From Nectonema munidae (lineage: Eukaryota > Nematomorpha > Nectonematoida > Nectonematidae), in assembly GCA_030549495.1 (NCBI GenBank), contig JAUIRK010001021.1, positions 372,001 through 436,000 on the forward strand: a stretch of 64,000 nt of DNA, in the 5' to 3' direction. A program made the position numbers and the translations under genes. Shown piece by piece: positions 47,798-60,500 of this stretch; position 1 is the first letter of the stretch; each line of letters opens with the position of its first letter. Below the pieces are notes generated by a model that had not been told where the DNA came from, did not search any database, and worked only from the letters and a program-made list of their open reading frames with translations.

Positions 47798-48899
47798 TTA
47801 ATTTATTCCTTTCCTCAATAAATGGAATTGTATGTCAAGTAATTTTTCAAAAAATCACTTTTAAAAACATTTAATTAAAAAATATAAAAAAGTACTTCAC
47901 AGATATGCCATATTTTTAAAATATACTCGTTAATTCTCAAACTTGATTTTTAAACTTTTCAAATTAAAATGTTCCTATTTTAAAATGTTATTCCCATTTT
48001 GAAATAGAAATCTCAACAATGCATAATTATACTGATGTAATTATAAATGTTTACTAAAATAAAAGTATAATGGATTGGACTTGCAAGTTATTTGTTTTAC
48101 CAATACATTAAACTTATAAGTTGTTTATTTTACTATTAGATATTAAACATTTTTATCAATTCTTGAAAAGTGAATCAAAGTAAAGATATATTGATTAGCA
48201 AAAATTTGTCAAAATCCAAATTTTGTTTTACCAAGTTTAAAAAATTCAATAAGACGTTTCGCTAAATACGTCTAAAAGTGTTCTTTGAATATAAACATTT
48301 AAATAAACCAAATATTCAAATAATCCACTATTTTAGTTTTTATTGAGAAAAATATGGTAATTCTAAATTTCAAGTTTATTATTCAAGTAATAATAGTACT
48401 ACTTATTTTGACTGCATTGATGAAAGAAAACTCTAAGTTTTATGCGGGACTTGAAGACAAATAATAAATTGAACTAAGCAAGTGTCTTACCAAACTTTAG
48501 TAAAAAGGGAGTTTTTTTGAATACGGTTGACATGCCCATTTTCTCGTGTATTAAATAAGTATGCGATTAAATAAAGATAAAGGAGTACTCTATTTTGTAA
48601 GCGAAGGAACGAGGAATGAAAGAAATGGAGATGAAGCAGCGCCTTCGTGACAAGAAGGAATTCATATTTTTGGAGATGGCTGTCATAAAGTTGTAGGTGT
48701 TTAAACTTATTTCATTTTCTGAAAAAAAGAAGTATTTTTATTGATGAATGAAAAATCAATTCGAAATATTATCAGCTTCTTTCTCTTGTAAAGGGACAAA
48801 GCGGGAATTTGCCGCCAGCGCATAATCTATTCCTATAATTGTATATGATGGGCAAACATTTTTCTGCTGTTTGACCACAGTAAAACTTTACTTTTGCTT
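47798..48899. other. AT-rich intergenic sequence, one coding-like patch
   Basis: Only 48598-48695 stands out: a plus frame KERGMKEMEMKQRLRDKKEF ending in a stop, with higher GC. It could be the last exon of an unseen gene; no partner was found. Confidence 0.25.
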
Positions 48900-48972
48900 C
48901 AGCATATGGTCTAGCGGTGAAAGCTTTTGCTATTCATCCATTCCTCTTCAGTTTAAATCCCGTTTTGACATC
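48900..48972 (+). tRNA. Degenerate tRNA-Glu-like sequence (pseudogene)
   Basis: CATATGGTCTAGCGGT matches the 5' part and D-arm A box of animal tRNA-Glu base for base. About 44 nt on, AGTTTAAATCCC stands where the B box GGTTCGATTCC should be. The anticodon arm and acceptor pairing are lost, so it is a relic or a tRNA-derived repeat head, not a working gene. Confidence 0.4.
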
Positions 48973-49411
48973 CCTATCAACATAGTTATGGAACATTATT
49001 CTTCCCTTGGATGTAATAGAGATAATAAAAAATTGGAAAAAAATGAAATTCAAATCGTTTTCAAATATTTAACTCTTTATACTTGTAAATTAAGAGACAG
49101 ATTCTGAGTTTGCAATATTGGGTGCACTTAAGTTTAATTCATAAGGCTGGATCTGTAAAAATGTTCTCATATAGAAAATGTTGAAATAAATTAAAAAAAA
49201 TTTTATAAGAAAAAAATTTATTAGTACTGATCACGAAAAATCATGAAGCAAATGAAGCGGGGAGAACTGCATTTTATTAATAAGGCAGATTCTTGTTTTT
49301 TTGACATAGCAAATTGAAGCAATCGTAAGCCAGAACAAAAAAGCTTTTATACTAAATTAAAATTTGAAATAAGTAAAAAAATTGATCAAATAAGAGCAAT
49401 TAACGATATTC

Positions 49412-49636
49412 TTAGAAATGAAAAAATGTGGTTCCTAATTTTAATCGAAGCTTTTTCGAATTAATCCATTTGAAAAATGTGAAAAATGCAAATTTTGTCT
49501 CATTAACACCGACTTTTAAATGGACTACTATTTCCGGATTATCTTCATTGTTAAAGTGAAACTTCTTAATTATCCCGTTAACGCCCATGTCGACTATAGT
49601 CGACTTTACAAAAATAAAATGGTCTGCGTTTATCAA
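49412..49636 (-). other. Open frame of unknown origin
   Basis: Seventy-four codons reading INADHFIFVKSTIVDMGVN, then EDNPEIVVHLKVGVNETKF. The composition looks coding, yet the block upstream (49630-49690) is a repeat shared with 52525-52575, so it may belong to a duplicated or mobile segment. Confidence 0.25.
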
Positions 49637-49770
49637 AGCTCTTTAATACAAATCTTCTGCTTTACATTAGATATCGTCTGATTATTCTGGTCGTTTACGG
49701 GTACAGTCATACACAAAATAATTTCCTTGGCCAAAGGAAAAAAATGGTACCATGTAAACTTTGCTCTTTT

Positions 49771-49902
49771 TCATGAGTATTCAGCATGGAATATCATGAA
49801 TGGAATGGCTTTTGCGTAAAATTCGGCAAAAGCAGCCACAAGTATTATTGCATGAAACACATGACGTAAAGAGTGGTGAAAAAGGAGAGGATGAGAAGAG
49901 TG
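49771..49902 (-). CDS. Candidate terminal exon with a membrane helix
   Basis: Acceptor CTTATTTTGCAG at 49903-49904; 43 codons then stop: HSSHPLLFHHSLRHVFHAII, LVAAFAEFYAKAIPFMI. The SLRHVFHAIILVAAFAEFYA pattern resembles the last helix of PAQR/hemolysin III-type proteins (HxxH-like spacing before a helix), but this is a weak likeness and no other exon of such a protein was seen. Confidence 0.25.
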   Translation of the reverse strand, partial: HSSHPLLFHHSLRHVFHAIILVAAFAEFYAKAIPFMIFHAEYS

Positions 49903-50329
49903 CTGCAAAATAAGCTCTCTACTTCTTTGTGTAAGGAGCCTCTTTGAAGTTCTTTGTGAAAAGCGAAAGAATAAACTTGATTGCTTGGCAAAGTCAGTTC
50001 TTAGAAAATAATCGCTCAACTTTTTTGTATACCTGAAGACTGAATTCTAAAAATTTCATCCTCATTGATTATTATTATTCTCTTGTATCTAATTAAAGTT
50101 GTTGTTTTCATAGAAATAGCAAGGATGAATTTTAAAATGATATATACACGCAATCCTCTTTAATCCGAACAAAAGATTTTTAAAAATTTCGCACAATGAA
50201 ACTGCGTGAAGTTAAAAAAAATTTTTTGTTCTCAAATTTTACTGAAATATTATTATTGAAATATAACTCAAATAAAAAATGTTTAGTTATTTTTATTAAA
50301 AATCTTAATCTTTTATCTTTCGTGTATCC

Positions 50330-50700
50330 CAGCGTTTCTCAACCCTGGAAGAATACCTCACTTCTGGGGGAAATGGAATTCAAGTGTGGAATTTTTTACT
50401 AAATAGTTCAGCATTGTATAAACATTTTTCAGGAAATCATAAATCTCAACTGAAAGATACTTTATTGTTCAGAATTAAGATTTTTTTCAATTCAAAAAAA
50501 GAATGGGTGATAAATACTTTTTCTTGTAATAGTAAATCTGTTGAATAAAATTTTTAGGAAAAGTACATTGAATTTAAATGGAATTAAGATCTCAAATTGT
50601 AGTTTCAAAGTAGGTGAAAAAATTTCTCCATTTTTTTACTTTATACAGTGAGCAATTTTAAAAATCTCAGTCGGCAATTTAAAAAAAAGTTCAAATAAAT
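50330..50700 (+). mobile_element. hAT-like MITE of the TTTCTCAACC family, copy 2
   Basis: Starts CAGCGTTTCTCAACCCTGG and follows 29020-29454 through CTCAACTGAAAGAT, TTTTTCTTGTAAT and CTCAGTCGGCAATTT; the right terminal repeat is decayed. Confidence 0.6.
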
Positions 50701-51910
50701 TAAAAATTATAAAAAAAAATTTATAAGAAAAAAATTTATCAGTACCATTAAGCGGAGATTACCGAATGTTAATTAATTGAAAATACTAAGTAATTAGCGA
50801 TGCGACTAAGAACTATGAAATGAATTTAAAATAATTGTCTACCCCAAAATAGTTCATCATAAAGTCAGCAACATGTATTTGTTAAATTTTCAATGCAAGG
50901 TTTATCCGTATTCTTTTTAACCTTCGGCCACCTTTCAATACAAAAAATATAAATCGCCCATAACAATAAGTATTATTAAATTATGTATCAAATTTAATTT
51001 TTTTTAGTTTTGTAAGTTTATTGTCTTTTTATTGCAAAGTTTAGTTTTGAATGTTTAAAAGTAATTCAACGTCTACTATGTGTTCTATACACAGTACCAT
51101 ACACAGGTAGAGGAGAGATCGTGTTCTACGGTTCCCAGAAACGACCCTCTCCAGGTTCTGCCTACATTTATTCGGTAGTTTTATTATACTTAAAAAAGTA
51201 AAAAAAATCAAACTTATTAAAAAATTTGAATTATAATTTTCTATAATTTTTAGAGTTAATTTTTTAATTTTTTTTTCTATAATTCTATAGAAGACATGTA
51301 TTTGATCGGATGTTAATCTTGCAACAGAAGGGTTGATATCTTCTTACAAACTTTGTATCACTTTTTGCCGCGCAGCTACACTCCCTAATCTTCAAGTTAA
51401 AATTATTGAATTTGAATTAAAGAAAACTGAACCTGAGATTTAAAAAAATAACTTTCAATTAAAATAATTGAGCCCCTTTCCCGCAATTTATGCTTTGAAC
51501 TTTCTTCCCTGTTTACTTTAGAACTAAGGTCCCCCTCTTTTATCTTCAGAAAGTCCTTTGTGCCGCAACTGAAAGTTATACGCTCATGTTCGAACAAGAC
51601 CAACTTAAAATTGGGACATATGCGCACTTCAAAAATTGTTAGCCCTCTCAAATTAAATTTTTTTTTATAATAGATAGCGCCCACTATTATATAACATTAC
51701 AGAAATTTTGTCCTCTTGTGAAAATTTTTTGACTCAGCAAATGTAGTACATTTTACAATTATTGACTAGGCAAATGTAGTACATAATTTAATTGGCTATA
51801 GGTTCTCTGTACCTTGCACGTGTAGAAAGTCCAGTTGTAAAGTTAAAAGCCTTTTAACTGGACAAGATTTTGTATAATTTCCCTTAAAACTCCAACCCCA
51901 TGCTACTTTT
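50701..51910. other. AT-rich intergenic sequence
   Basis: A minus-strand open frame at 51403-51684 has no family resemblance. Nothing else supported. Confidence 0.35.
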
Positions 51911-52063
51911 GGGGCATGAGTAAGATTGGTTTGATACTGAGTTTCGATAACTCAGGGTATTGGGTTCGATCCCGTATCCAGCCCGCTTTTCTCATAGTTC
52001 GATACATGCGGCACAATTATGCCTTTTCGATGAAAACATCCGACGGTGGTGCCTTTACCTTTA
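51911..52063 (+). repeat. tRNA-derived SINE, copy 4
   Basis: B box GGGTTCGATCCCG, CTCATAGTTCGAT, CACAATTATGCC and CGATGAAAAC in the family order, with a CCTTTACCTTTA tail. Confidence 0.8.
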
Positions 52064-52198
52064 CTCCTTGAAAAAGTTTTAGCTAATTCACTTTTAGTTT
52101 AATTGAATAAAATGTTGAATCATTGAGTTTTTTTGTTTTAGAAAATATTACAAGATTCAATTTTCACGAAGGTAAGAAGTAAAAGCCAGTACTGCCAG

Positions 52199-52555
52199 GC
52201 GATCATTTTTGGGAAATTTCGTATAGACAGGTCTTTAGCCGCCGAAGTTTAAAGTAATTATGATAATTTGTAGATAACTGGTTTTGTCATTTGAAAATTC
52301 AAGTTTACTTTCAGCTTTTTCCATCTCCCATGATTTTCCCAGAGCATACTGTTTTGATTCTAGGCGTCAGGAGGATTCAGAATTCGCCCTACATAGAAAA
52401 ATTTAGTTTTTTATATGAAATAATTATAAGAACAGTATATTTATTTTTCATGCTCTACTATATGATGGTTACCGTTAATTTTTGAAAGAAAAAAGCAAGA
52501 AAATGTTATTTTTGAATGGTTAACTACAGGAATAATCATAGGATATCTCGTGTAA
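52199..52555 (+). CDS. Tentative three-exon gene 3' end
   Basis: Exons 52199-52246, 52315-52434 and 52496-52555 are each whole codons and join in phase: AIIFGKFRIDRSLAAE; LFPSPMIFPEHTVLILGVRR ... EKFSFLYEIIIRT; QENVIFEWLTTGIIIGYLV then stop. The 68-nt and 61-nt introns fit the window's habit. Splice sites of the last intron are weak. No family recognised. The last exon and 3' flank share a 48-bp block with 49640-49690 in inverse orientation. Confidence 0.3.
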
Positions 52556-54651
52556 AGCAGAAGATTTGTATTAAAAGGCATTAAAAAATGTATTTTTTGC
52601 TAATAAACTCTTTTTTTCTATTTATTGTGTGATTGGAATCAGCATGTATATATCGTGTGCACTATGCATACTTCAAAAAACTTTCAAATCATTTCTTTAA
52701 TTTGATTGATGGGACAGGCTCGTTGATAATGAAATGAAAAATAGCGTAAAATTCAAATCCATAAATTTCAAAAAGTGAAGGTTTTTAATGAAAAGTGGTT
52801 TGATGAAACTTCATGCCATAGCAATGCACTAAACACGATAAAAGAAGATTTTTCCTTTCCTCACATTCGACATTGTAGAGAGTGTGGTGAACAAAAGATT
52901 AAAAATATTTTTATCAAATACATTAAGTCTCTTTTTTAATTAGCAGGAAAGCAGAGGATATCAAAAAACTTTAGGATTAATGCAAAAATGATCATCATCA
53001 TCACCATCATCCATCATATTAACTTTCAATCATTAATTAAACTATAAATATATATGGAAAGAAAATATAATGTACACAAAGTCTTTTATTATAAATAATT
53101 ATTATAGAGAAGTTGCGTGGCAATTCAGTATCATACTGACTGCCATTTCCCATTATCATGATTTGGACATTGGTATGCTGCTTCATTTTGAATACCAATC
53201 AAAATTGATCATCTATGGAAAAATAAATTATATATATATAAAATGGAATCACGTTAGAGCCAAATTGACGGACAACTGGAATTAAGTTCTGAGTTTCTCT
53301 ACAGGCCAGTTTTGCCGAAAAACTTCAGCATGACTAATGAGACCACGTGAAGACCTTTTAAGACGGGCGAATTGGAATCGCCATAAAATGAATAAAATTT
53401 AGCAAAAGTTTCTTAAATAAATACCAAAACTGAAGGAAACTTCAAACTATTTAAAACCAAATTTAATGGAGAATACTTATTTTCGTTTGTTTGCTCATCT
53501 TTCCTACTGTAATATATCCCCTCACTCTGAAGTAGTGCGCGGGCGTGCCTTCATATCCAAGTGGTTATTGATATCCTTTCATGTCCACTCATCGTCAAAT
53601 ACGCTTCACGGAAATTATGCTTTATGATCAATACCTTATGTTGAGTGTCATCATTTGATGCAAATTATCGTATCGATTAATCCATAACGAAACATTTGAC
53701 TAGCTGACTCGCAAATTCAAGGTTCGTTGTAAACAAGTCTTTTCATTTCCTAGCTTTTCTCCGTGCAAAGCGACAATGGGGGAGATAAGAGCCACATTTT
53801 TTAAGCTTTTTGTGGACTTTTAATATTTTCATATTGAATAATATGAATGCCTTAAAATATTTCACCATATAGTAAAAAAATATGCTTCACATAGTGGCAT
53901 AGACTAAGGGCTCGCTGAGAAAAAAATATTATTACAAAAAATTTTGGGCCAACTGATTTAAATTTATGGTGCGCAACTGTGTCAACACCCTTTTGCATCC
54001 TTCTCTGATTGTAAGAATATAACAGGACACCAAAATAAATTTTTTAATTTGTGATCAAAGTCAAGAAACATGATTCATAAAAGAAACATGCTTAAATAAA
54101 AGATTTGGTTTCTTATGACGAAAAAAGCAATGTCTTAAAGCATCCATCTCAAATTTCAGTGCTCATAACTCTCATTTTATTTCATTTTTTTACTACTGTC
54201 ATAAAATCTCCATTCTCCAATTGATTTAAAATTATTTGATATCATTTCGAAATATAAACATTCGTCATTTTCATTTGATTTCATAAATATTATAAAAGCA
54301 TTTAATTCCACACGTATTAATTCCACCCTTTCATAAATGACGAAAGTTATATAATTAGATTTTTTAAACAAACAAACTTAACGTTCTAAAAATTTGGTTT
54401 TTATAAATGAAATACTTGTCACCTTTATTTCTCTTCAAATTTGTACAAAATAATGATTTGATGAAAAATATAATTTTTGGGAACCTCTTTTTACAGCGGG
54501 TATGAAATTAATTTGACACTTGATTTAATGAGCGTTTGACAGTTGAAAATTTCAAATGAAGTGTCAGAACGTCATGTCAGTCAAAAACGTTGACATGAAT
54601 TTATGTGTTGAGGCGTCAGTATTTCCAAAACGTGAAGTTATGAACGCCTCA
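52556..54651. other. Intergenic sequence
   Basis: A CAT microsatellite lies at 52988-53022 and a GC-richer patch at 53500-53800. Frame 54177-54371 minus looks mildly coding (FKSIGEWRFYD) without splice support. Confidence 0.35.
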
Positions 54652-56176
54652 TCATCTGAGTGATATGATATAGGAGTCTGGATGAGAAGAGGCAAGTGAT
54701 TTAGAACCTGGTGCTACCAGTTCGACAATCGAATCCTTTTCACTGAGAAATTCACTTTTTTCATACAAGTCAGCTGCAGTAGAAAGTGTTGACTTTTTCA
54801 GTTTTAAAAGTATAGAGAAAAAGTATACTTTGTGTCAAAAATGAACATTTGGAGTAGGAAGCTAAATATGCCCGCTTTTTTATAAATAATTTCTTTTCTT
54901 TTTTAAATTGAGCAAAAAGTGGTATTTTTATAAATGCAAATATCGACATAGATAATGGTCTAAAAATGTTTTGTGGTCGTTCTTCTCTCCACCATTATAA
55001 TTAACGCCACTTATGATGAATATATCAATCATATTTATATTTTATTTCCACACATCTATCAGAGCTGTGAAAATAACGATATTTTTATTAGCGGTAAAGA
55101 TACTGTGGGGTGTTTTCATCGAGAAGGCGCAATTGCGCAGCGTGTTGGGATCGAACCCAAGACCTTGAGTTATCGAAACCCAGTATCTAACCAACTTTAC
55201 TTACTCACGCCTTCTTTAAAGAAAACGATAAAACGAAGAGTAATTTTGAAGGCTTGTGGTGTTCCTTTTTATTTTTCTTTAATTATCATTAATTAATTAT
55301 GTCTTACACTTTATAAGCAACTTGAGTTTTGAGTTTTACTGGGTTTGTAAATGAAGTGAGAAAAGGGGAAAAATAGGACAAGATATATTTGGAAAATTTT
55401 GTGTTATGAGAGCTAATACTAAAAATTATTTTTATTATAAATTTATTTTAGAACTTATCTTTTGAAATTTTTTATTTTCTTACCGAAAAATTTAAAATAT
55501 AAAGTTCGAATTATATGTAGAAAAATTTTAATAAGATTTTTTTTAAAATTTTCCTACATAAATACAAAGCATATTTCAAAATGATTTAACAATAGTGTAG
55601 TTTTGATATGCTAAAAATTAATTTTTTTTTTAATTTGAGTTAAAATAACGATATTCTGGTTAATTTTTCGTTAAGTGATTTAAAAGCAGTAACGATACAA
55701 CTCTAACATTTATTATCAACTCCCTTTTCACTCTAAAACTTAGTTTGACACAATAAAAAGCTTACAGCTTGGTAGTTGATATTATCGCTTTTCTTGAAGT
55801 AAATAATAATAAAAAATTAACAAAAATCTTGTCTAGGACAGATTCTTATACAAATAATAATGTCAACACATATTTGTAAAGCTTATGAACAGGAATCGCA
55901 AGTTTTCAAAATGAAAAATTTTTTTTATAAAAAAAAAAGTAAGACGAAAAGTAGAAACTTACGTTGTCCTTTGGTTAGGAGGTTATCATTATCGCAAATT
56001 TTGAATTCAGTCCAGTACAGTGCTTTAAATTCATCAAGACACTGAAGAAATGAAGATTGAATGTACGAAATTAATTTGGAACAATCGATATTTTTTCTCT
56101 CAACAGACACACTATGGCATTGAACAAGTGTAATTAACAAGACAAAGATGATTATTTCTTTTGACTTCGTCTTCAT
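54652..56176 (-). CDS. Small secreted protein (two exons, 111 residues)
   Basis: Exon 55963-56176 starts MKTKSKEIIIFVLLITLVQC, a clear signal peptide, then VERKNIDCSKLISYIQ, FLQCLDEFKALYW and FKICDNDN, with three cysteines after the probable cleavage site. It ends at a perfect GTAAGT donor in phase 1. Exon 54652-54773 follows acceptor CTTTCTACTGCAG in phase: DLYEKSEFLSEKDSIVEL, APGSKSLASSHPDSY, stop. Together 336 nt. The 1.2-kb intron carries SINE copy 5. An AT-rich TATA-like element (TTTATATCC on the minus strand) lies about 65 nt upstream of the ATG. Unknown family; an intermediate exon cannot be excluded. Confidence 0.55.
55092..55211 (-). repeat. tRNA-derived SINE, copy 5 (internal deletion)
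   Basis: Same family on the minus strand, but the segment between the B box and the GCAATTGCGCC block is shortened. In the intron of the gene at 54652-56176. Confidence 0.75.
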
Positions 56177-56235
56177 GTTAAGAACGGATGAAGTGAACAT
56201 ATGTCTTGTGAGAGTTTTGAGCGAATCTTTGAAAT

Positions 56236-56249
56236 GGATATAAAAAGAG
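56236..56249 (+). promoter_or_regulatory. TATA-like element between divergent directions
   Basis: GGATATAAAAAGAGC reads as a strong TATA box on the plus strand, with CACAGTTC about 30 nt on; on the minus strand the same bases give a weaker TTTATATCC upstream of the 56176 start codon. It may serve one or both directions. No plus-strand gene is evident. Confidence 0.35.
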
Positions 56250-56299
56250 CATCAATCAACTTGGATGACACACAGTTCTTTTAAGCATCTACTCGCTCT

Positions 56300-57544
56300 C
56301 GTAGATAACAGGCGATATTGAAATACTGGTAGGACTGATCGAGCAGCGTAGAAAATAATGACTAAATGATAATAGTTCTCATTTATTTCAATTGTTTTTA
56401 TTGATTGCTAAGCGATATAAACAATACTTGATGATTAAATTCAAAGTAAGCAGTGTCGCAACAACAGGATTATAAAATTTTCTCACTCCATTCATTCATT
56501 ATTATTAGTAGTAGTATAATATATGCACAAAAATTGAACCATGCCAAATTATTTTTACTTTGCCATTTATAGACCAATTTGCTCTCACACAGAAACCAAA
56601 AATAACTTATTATACTTCTTCAAGCGTGCCAAAATAATGATATCACTTTTGAACTACTTATGGCTGATGCAAGATTTATATCATGGCTTTTCTCTCAATT
56701 CCTAATTAAAAAGTACTAAAAGCATTTTCCACTTAGTTCACAACGCGCCCTCTCTCACCAAACTCCTCCCTTTCTATTTTCCTTTGTTTTCCATGCCACT
56801 TCGCAAAAATAATAGGAATGCATGTTGGCAAAATGTTTTTAATAAAGCAGTATTTGTCATTTTAAATAAATTGGCCTTGAAGATTTACCTATACTTTTAA
56901 ATTTGCATTAAAAATTTGATGACTATCATTTTTTATTTTGTAATTCCACTTAGCTAAAGCGATCTTTTCAAGGTGGATTAACTTAACTTAAACAATAATT
57001 TAATGCGTCTCACACATCTGCTCACAAAACCTGTTCCGCTTTCAACTCATCCACTGCCATACGAAATCTCCTTCCCAGGAAACAAGATTTAGGAACTTTA
57101 AATTCTTAGAAAGCATAAAGTTTGGAGGAAGTTGTGACTTTGAAGATAATGAAAATGCAACAAAATCTTATTCTCTCTTATTGGATTAAAATTGAAATGA
57201 GTGATTCATAGAAGTCATGAAACAATTAAAAATATGGAATCAAAGAATCTTTTGTTAAAAATTTCAAATATTTTGAAAGCACTAAATATATTCTGTAACT
57301 CCATGTTCTAGTTGTATAGATGTTCTTGTTTTCTAGTAAGAGTGTTGACATTTGAAGTGTTGCTTTTGATTTTTGAAAAGCACATCTTTCTTTTGCTTCA
57401 AGTTTGGTTCATTTTTGGTTTTCGTGTAAATTAAAGTGTTGTAAAACCTTTTTCACAAGGATGAGTTGTGGAAAAAGCAATTAAAATAAGTAAAGCAAAT
57501 TTTGAACATTTTTTGACGACATAATGATTTCATGAATGATTTGC
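56300..57544. other. Intergenic sequence
   Basis: Nothing with coding or repeat support; mildly GC-richer around 56740-56820 and 57000-57090. Confidence 0.4.
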
Positions 57545-60500
57545 TTATAATGTCAAATTTTCTTTTCCAAAATCATTGCTATCTGTCATGGAATTGAGAC
57601 TAAACGTGAGAATGGATTCCTTTTCTAACTTTTTTTCGGCTGCTTCTATTCTTTCATGAATGTAGTTCGTGATGTAAGTTCTCAACATTATCATCATTAA
57701 TTCCATTTGAAGAAAATCAAAAAATTTGTGTAATTTTTTTTGAAATCTTCTCTGCACAAAAAAAGAAACCTTCAAATGTCAACAAATCTTCAAGAGGAAG
57801 ACTACTTATAATACTACTTTTGGGTTTGTCTTGTATCTACAAGGTGAACTGGAATATAAAGGGTATGTGATATTCCTTCAAATTTCCGATTTTCCTAATT
57901 CTAACCCTAACCTCTTATATTTCCGCGTATTTGTTTTTACGAGGCTTACATCTTTATGAATTGTGACATGTGTTTTAATGCTTCGATTACTTGAAAGTAC
58001 TTTTCTTTCCGCGGATATAATGGAGATACCTATAAAATTTAGACTGTGTGGATAAACGCTTTATTCTGATCATATTCTTGTTATTTTCTTACAATTCTTT
58101 TCGTAGAATGCGAATAATCTTTATGCTTCAGTGAAAAAAGACGACCATAAATCTGGCTTTCTATTTCTTTTTTGTACCAAATTTTACCGATATTATAATA
58201 ATATGTTTAATGAAATGAATTTAATTAATTAATTTTATGAATTATTATTAGGATCTTTTTATTTTTACTCGTGTACTTTTGTCTGGTACAGACTTAAATT
58301 TGAGATATGTAAAAAAAAGAGTGTAATTACTCTCATAGAGTGGAATGTGGCGTTATAAAAAAGTATTATGGACTTTATCAGTGATCAAAAGTTGATTTTT
58401 CCGATAAAACACGTTATCTATTAAGAAATGATAGAGAGATGAGCAAATGTTTGTAAGGAAAATTGAGTGGATTTGTGTCCCAAATCGTTGACAGTTCTCA
58501 TCTAGTAACGAATGCGCTGTAAAAGACTAATCCAGTTGAGAGATAAGTTTGTTAAAATACTGTTTCACTGATAATGAAGTTTATGTGTTACTTCAGGGGG
58601 AAAATTGCCAGTTGCAAAATAACCATTATGGAGAAAATTGCCATTGTTTAAAACCTAGTCAAAGTAAATTTTATAACTTTTATATTTCCCATTTAATTTA
58701 TTCAAAATTTGAATATTTTCGAAGACAATTTGTCATAACCAACCACCAATTTGATGGACACTTACAAAAAATTGCAATTTTAATTGCTAAAACTGAGTTC
58801 AGAAATGAAATCTGAATGAATGAAATTTATTAAAAATTTGAATATTTTTTTGTAGATTATTATTAGAGCTACCAGCAAATTTGTTCGACACTTATAGAAA
58901 GCTTCAGAATTGCGAAAACTAAGCCCAGAAATGGAATCAGCACGGTCCATTTGGTGTATAAAAAATATATTTATTTGATATTTGATTGAGTTTTTTTGTA
59001 AACCGTTTTATCATGAATCCAAATTTTGATTTACATTTATTACAACACATCAATGCATATCAATATAAATTTTGAAGAGTGTATCTAGTATAGACACTAA
59101 GTTATATATAATAATATTAAAATTGTGTTGAAAAACCCTGACATTTTATTTTTGATTGACAGTTTTTATCAGGAAAGTGTCATTGAACTACCACGAAACA
59201 CGAACGAAACGATTTTAGGAAAAGTCACGAAATTTGAAGGGATGTAATTCAGCCAATGTTGTAAAATAACTTTTTTAGTGACTAATACGATTAAAACAAG
59301 GCCAATTTTTCGCTTGGCAATTTTCTCCATGGCAATTTATCAAAAAAAACTGATAAAAAAAATTCTGCCAATTAGATGATTAAATTAGCTCTTGTCCAAA
59401 TTTTCACTAATGGATTAGTAATGTTTACCAGTTTGAAAGTGTAATCTACCAAAAAAATTAGGAAAAAGTCAAAAATAATAATTAGTTTTCACTTGTGGTA
59501 CATAAATTCAAAAAAAAGTAAGAATATTTCAAAATAAACTTCAATCAAACTAAAAAATACTTGTAACAACAACAGTGAGTCAACTATCCAATTATTATTA
59601 ATGTAATAAAGTAACATCACATTTGAAAAGTGATCACAATTTTTTTTGAAAATTTATAAAACACACTTATTTTATTAAATGTACAAATATTCATAATACT
59701 TTCGTCTAAAATTAATTTTTTAATGATTTGTTCTACGTATACCTTTATAAAACAACATGGAAAATATATCATGAAAGCTCATTATTTAAAAATATTATGT
59801 TTGCTTTTAACGCCATCTATATTTCTCTTTGTAAAATTCAAATGAAGCCTTTTCTTTATTTTTATGAGTGCATAATGTGGTTGTTGTTAATTCAAATCCT
59901 CTAACGTCGAAGAAAATAATGAATGCTCCTTTTGGTGTATTATTTATTTATATATGTGAAGATAGCATAATTAGTATCATCTTTTACTGATCCAAAAAAC
60001 AACTTAGCTAATCCAATCAGTAAGTGATACTAATTTTTTTCCCAGTAAAGTAATATCGATCGATGCAGTTAATGTCTTTGTTATTGAATATTTTTATTGC
60101 CTTCATTTTATACTACACACCATGAAGAAGTTAATAAGAATATTAATACATAGCATTTTACTATGAAAACCTGGAAATATCTGTAAAACTTTTCTTAAGA
60201 TAAGGAAGGAGTTGTTTTGTGTTTAACCCATTTACGGCCAATGTTCCTATTTTGGAACATAAGTAATTTCATCTTCGTCTGCTTTTTTCAATGACTTTGA
60301 ATATAAATCGTCTGCGTTTTTTAAGATATCGTCTGCTTTGCTTGGCCTTAAATGGGTTAATAACGACTAACAGTTAGAAGAATCTTACCACATATATCGA
60401 AAACATTAATGGTTAACATTATTCTCATATCATGTATTGGCCGATTAAAGATGGCCTCTATGTGATAAACATAAAAATATAGAGAATTAATAATGAAGAT

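Noticed and set aside
57895-57912. Telomere-like CTAACCCTAACC
   Set aside because: Only two units; falls in a short intron, no array.
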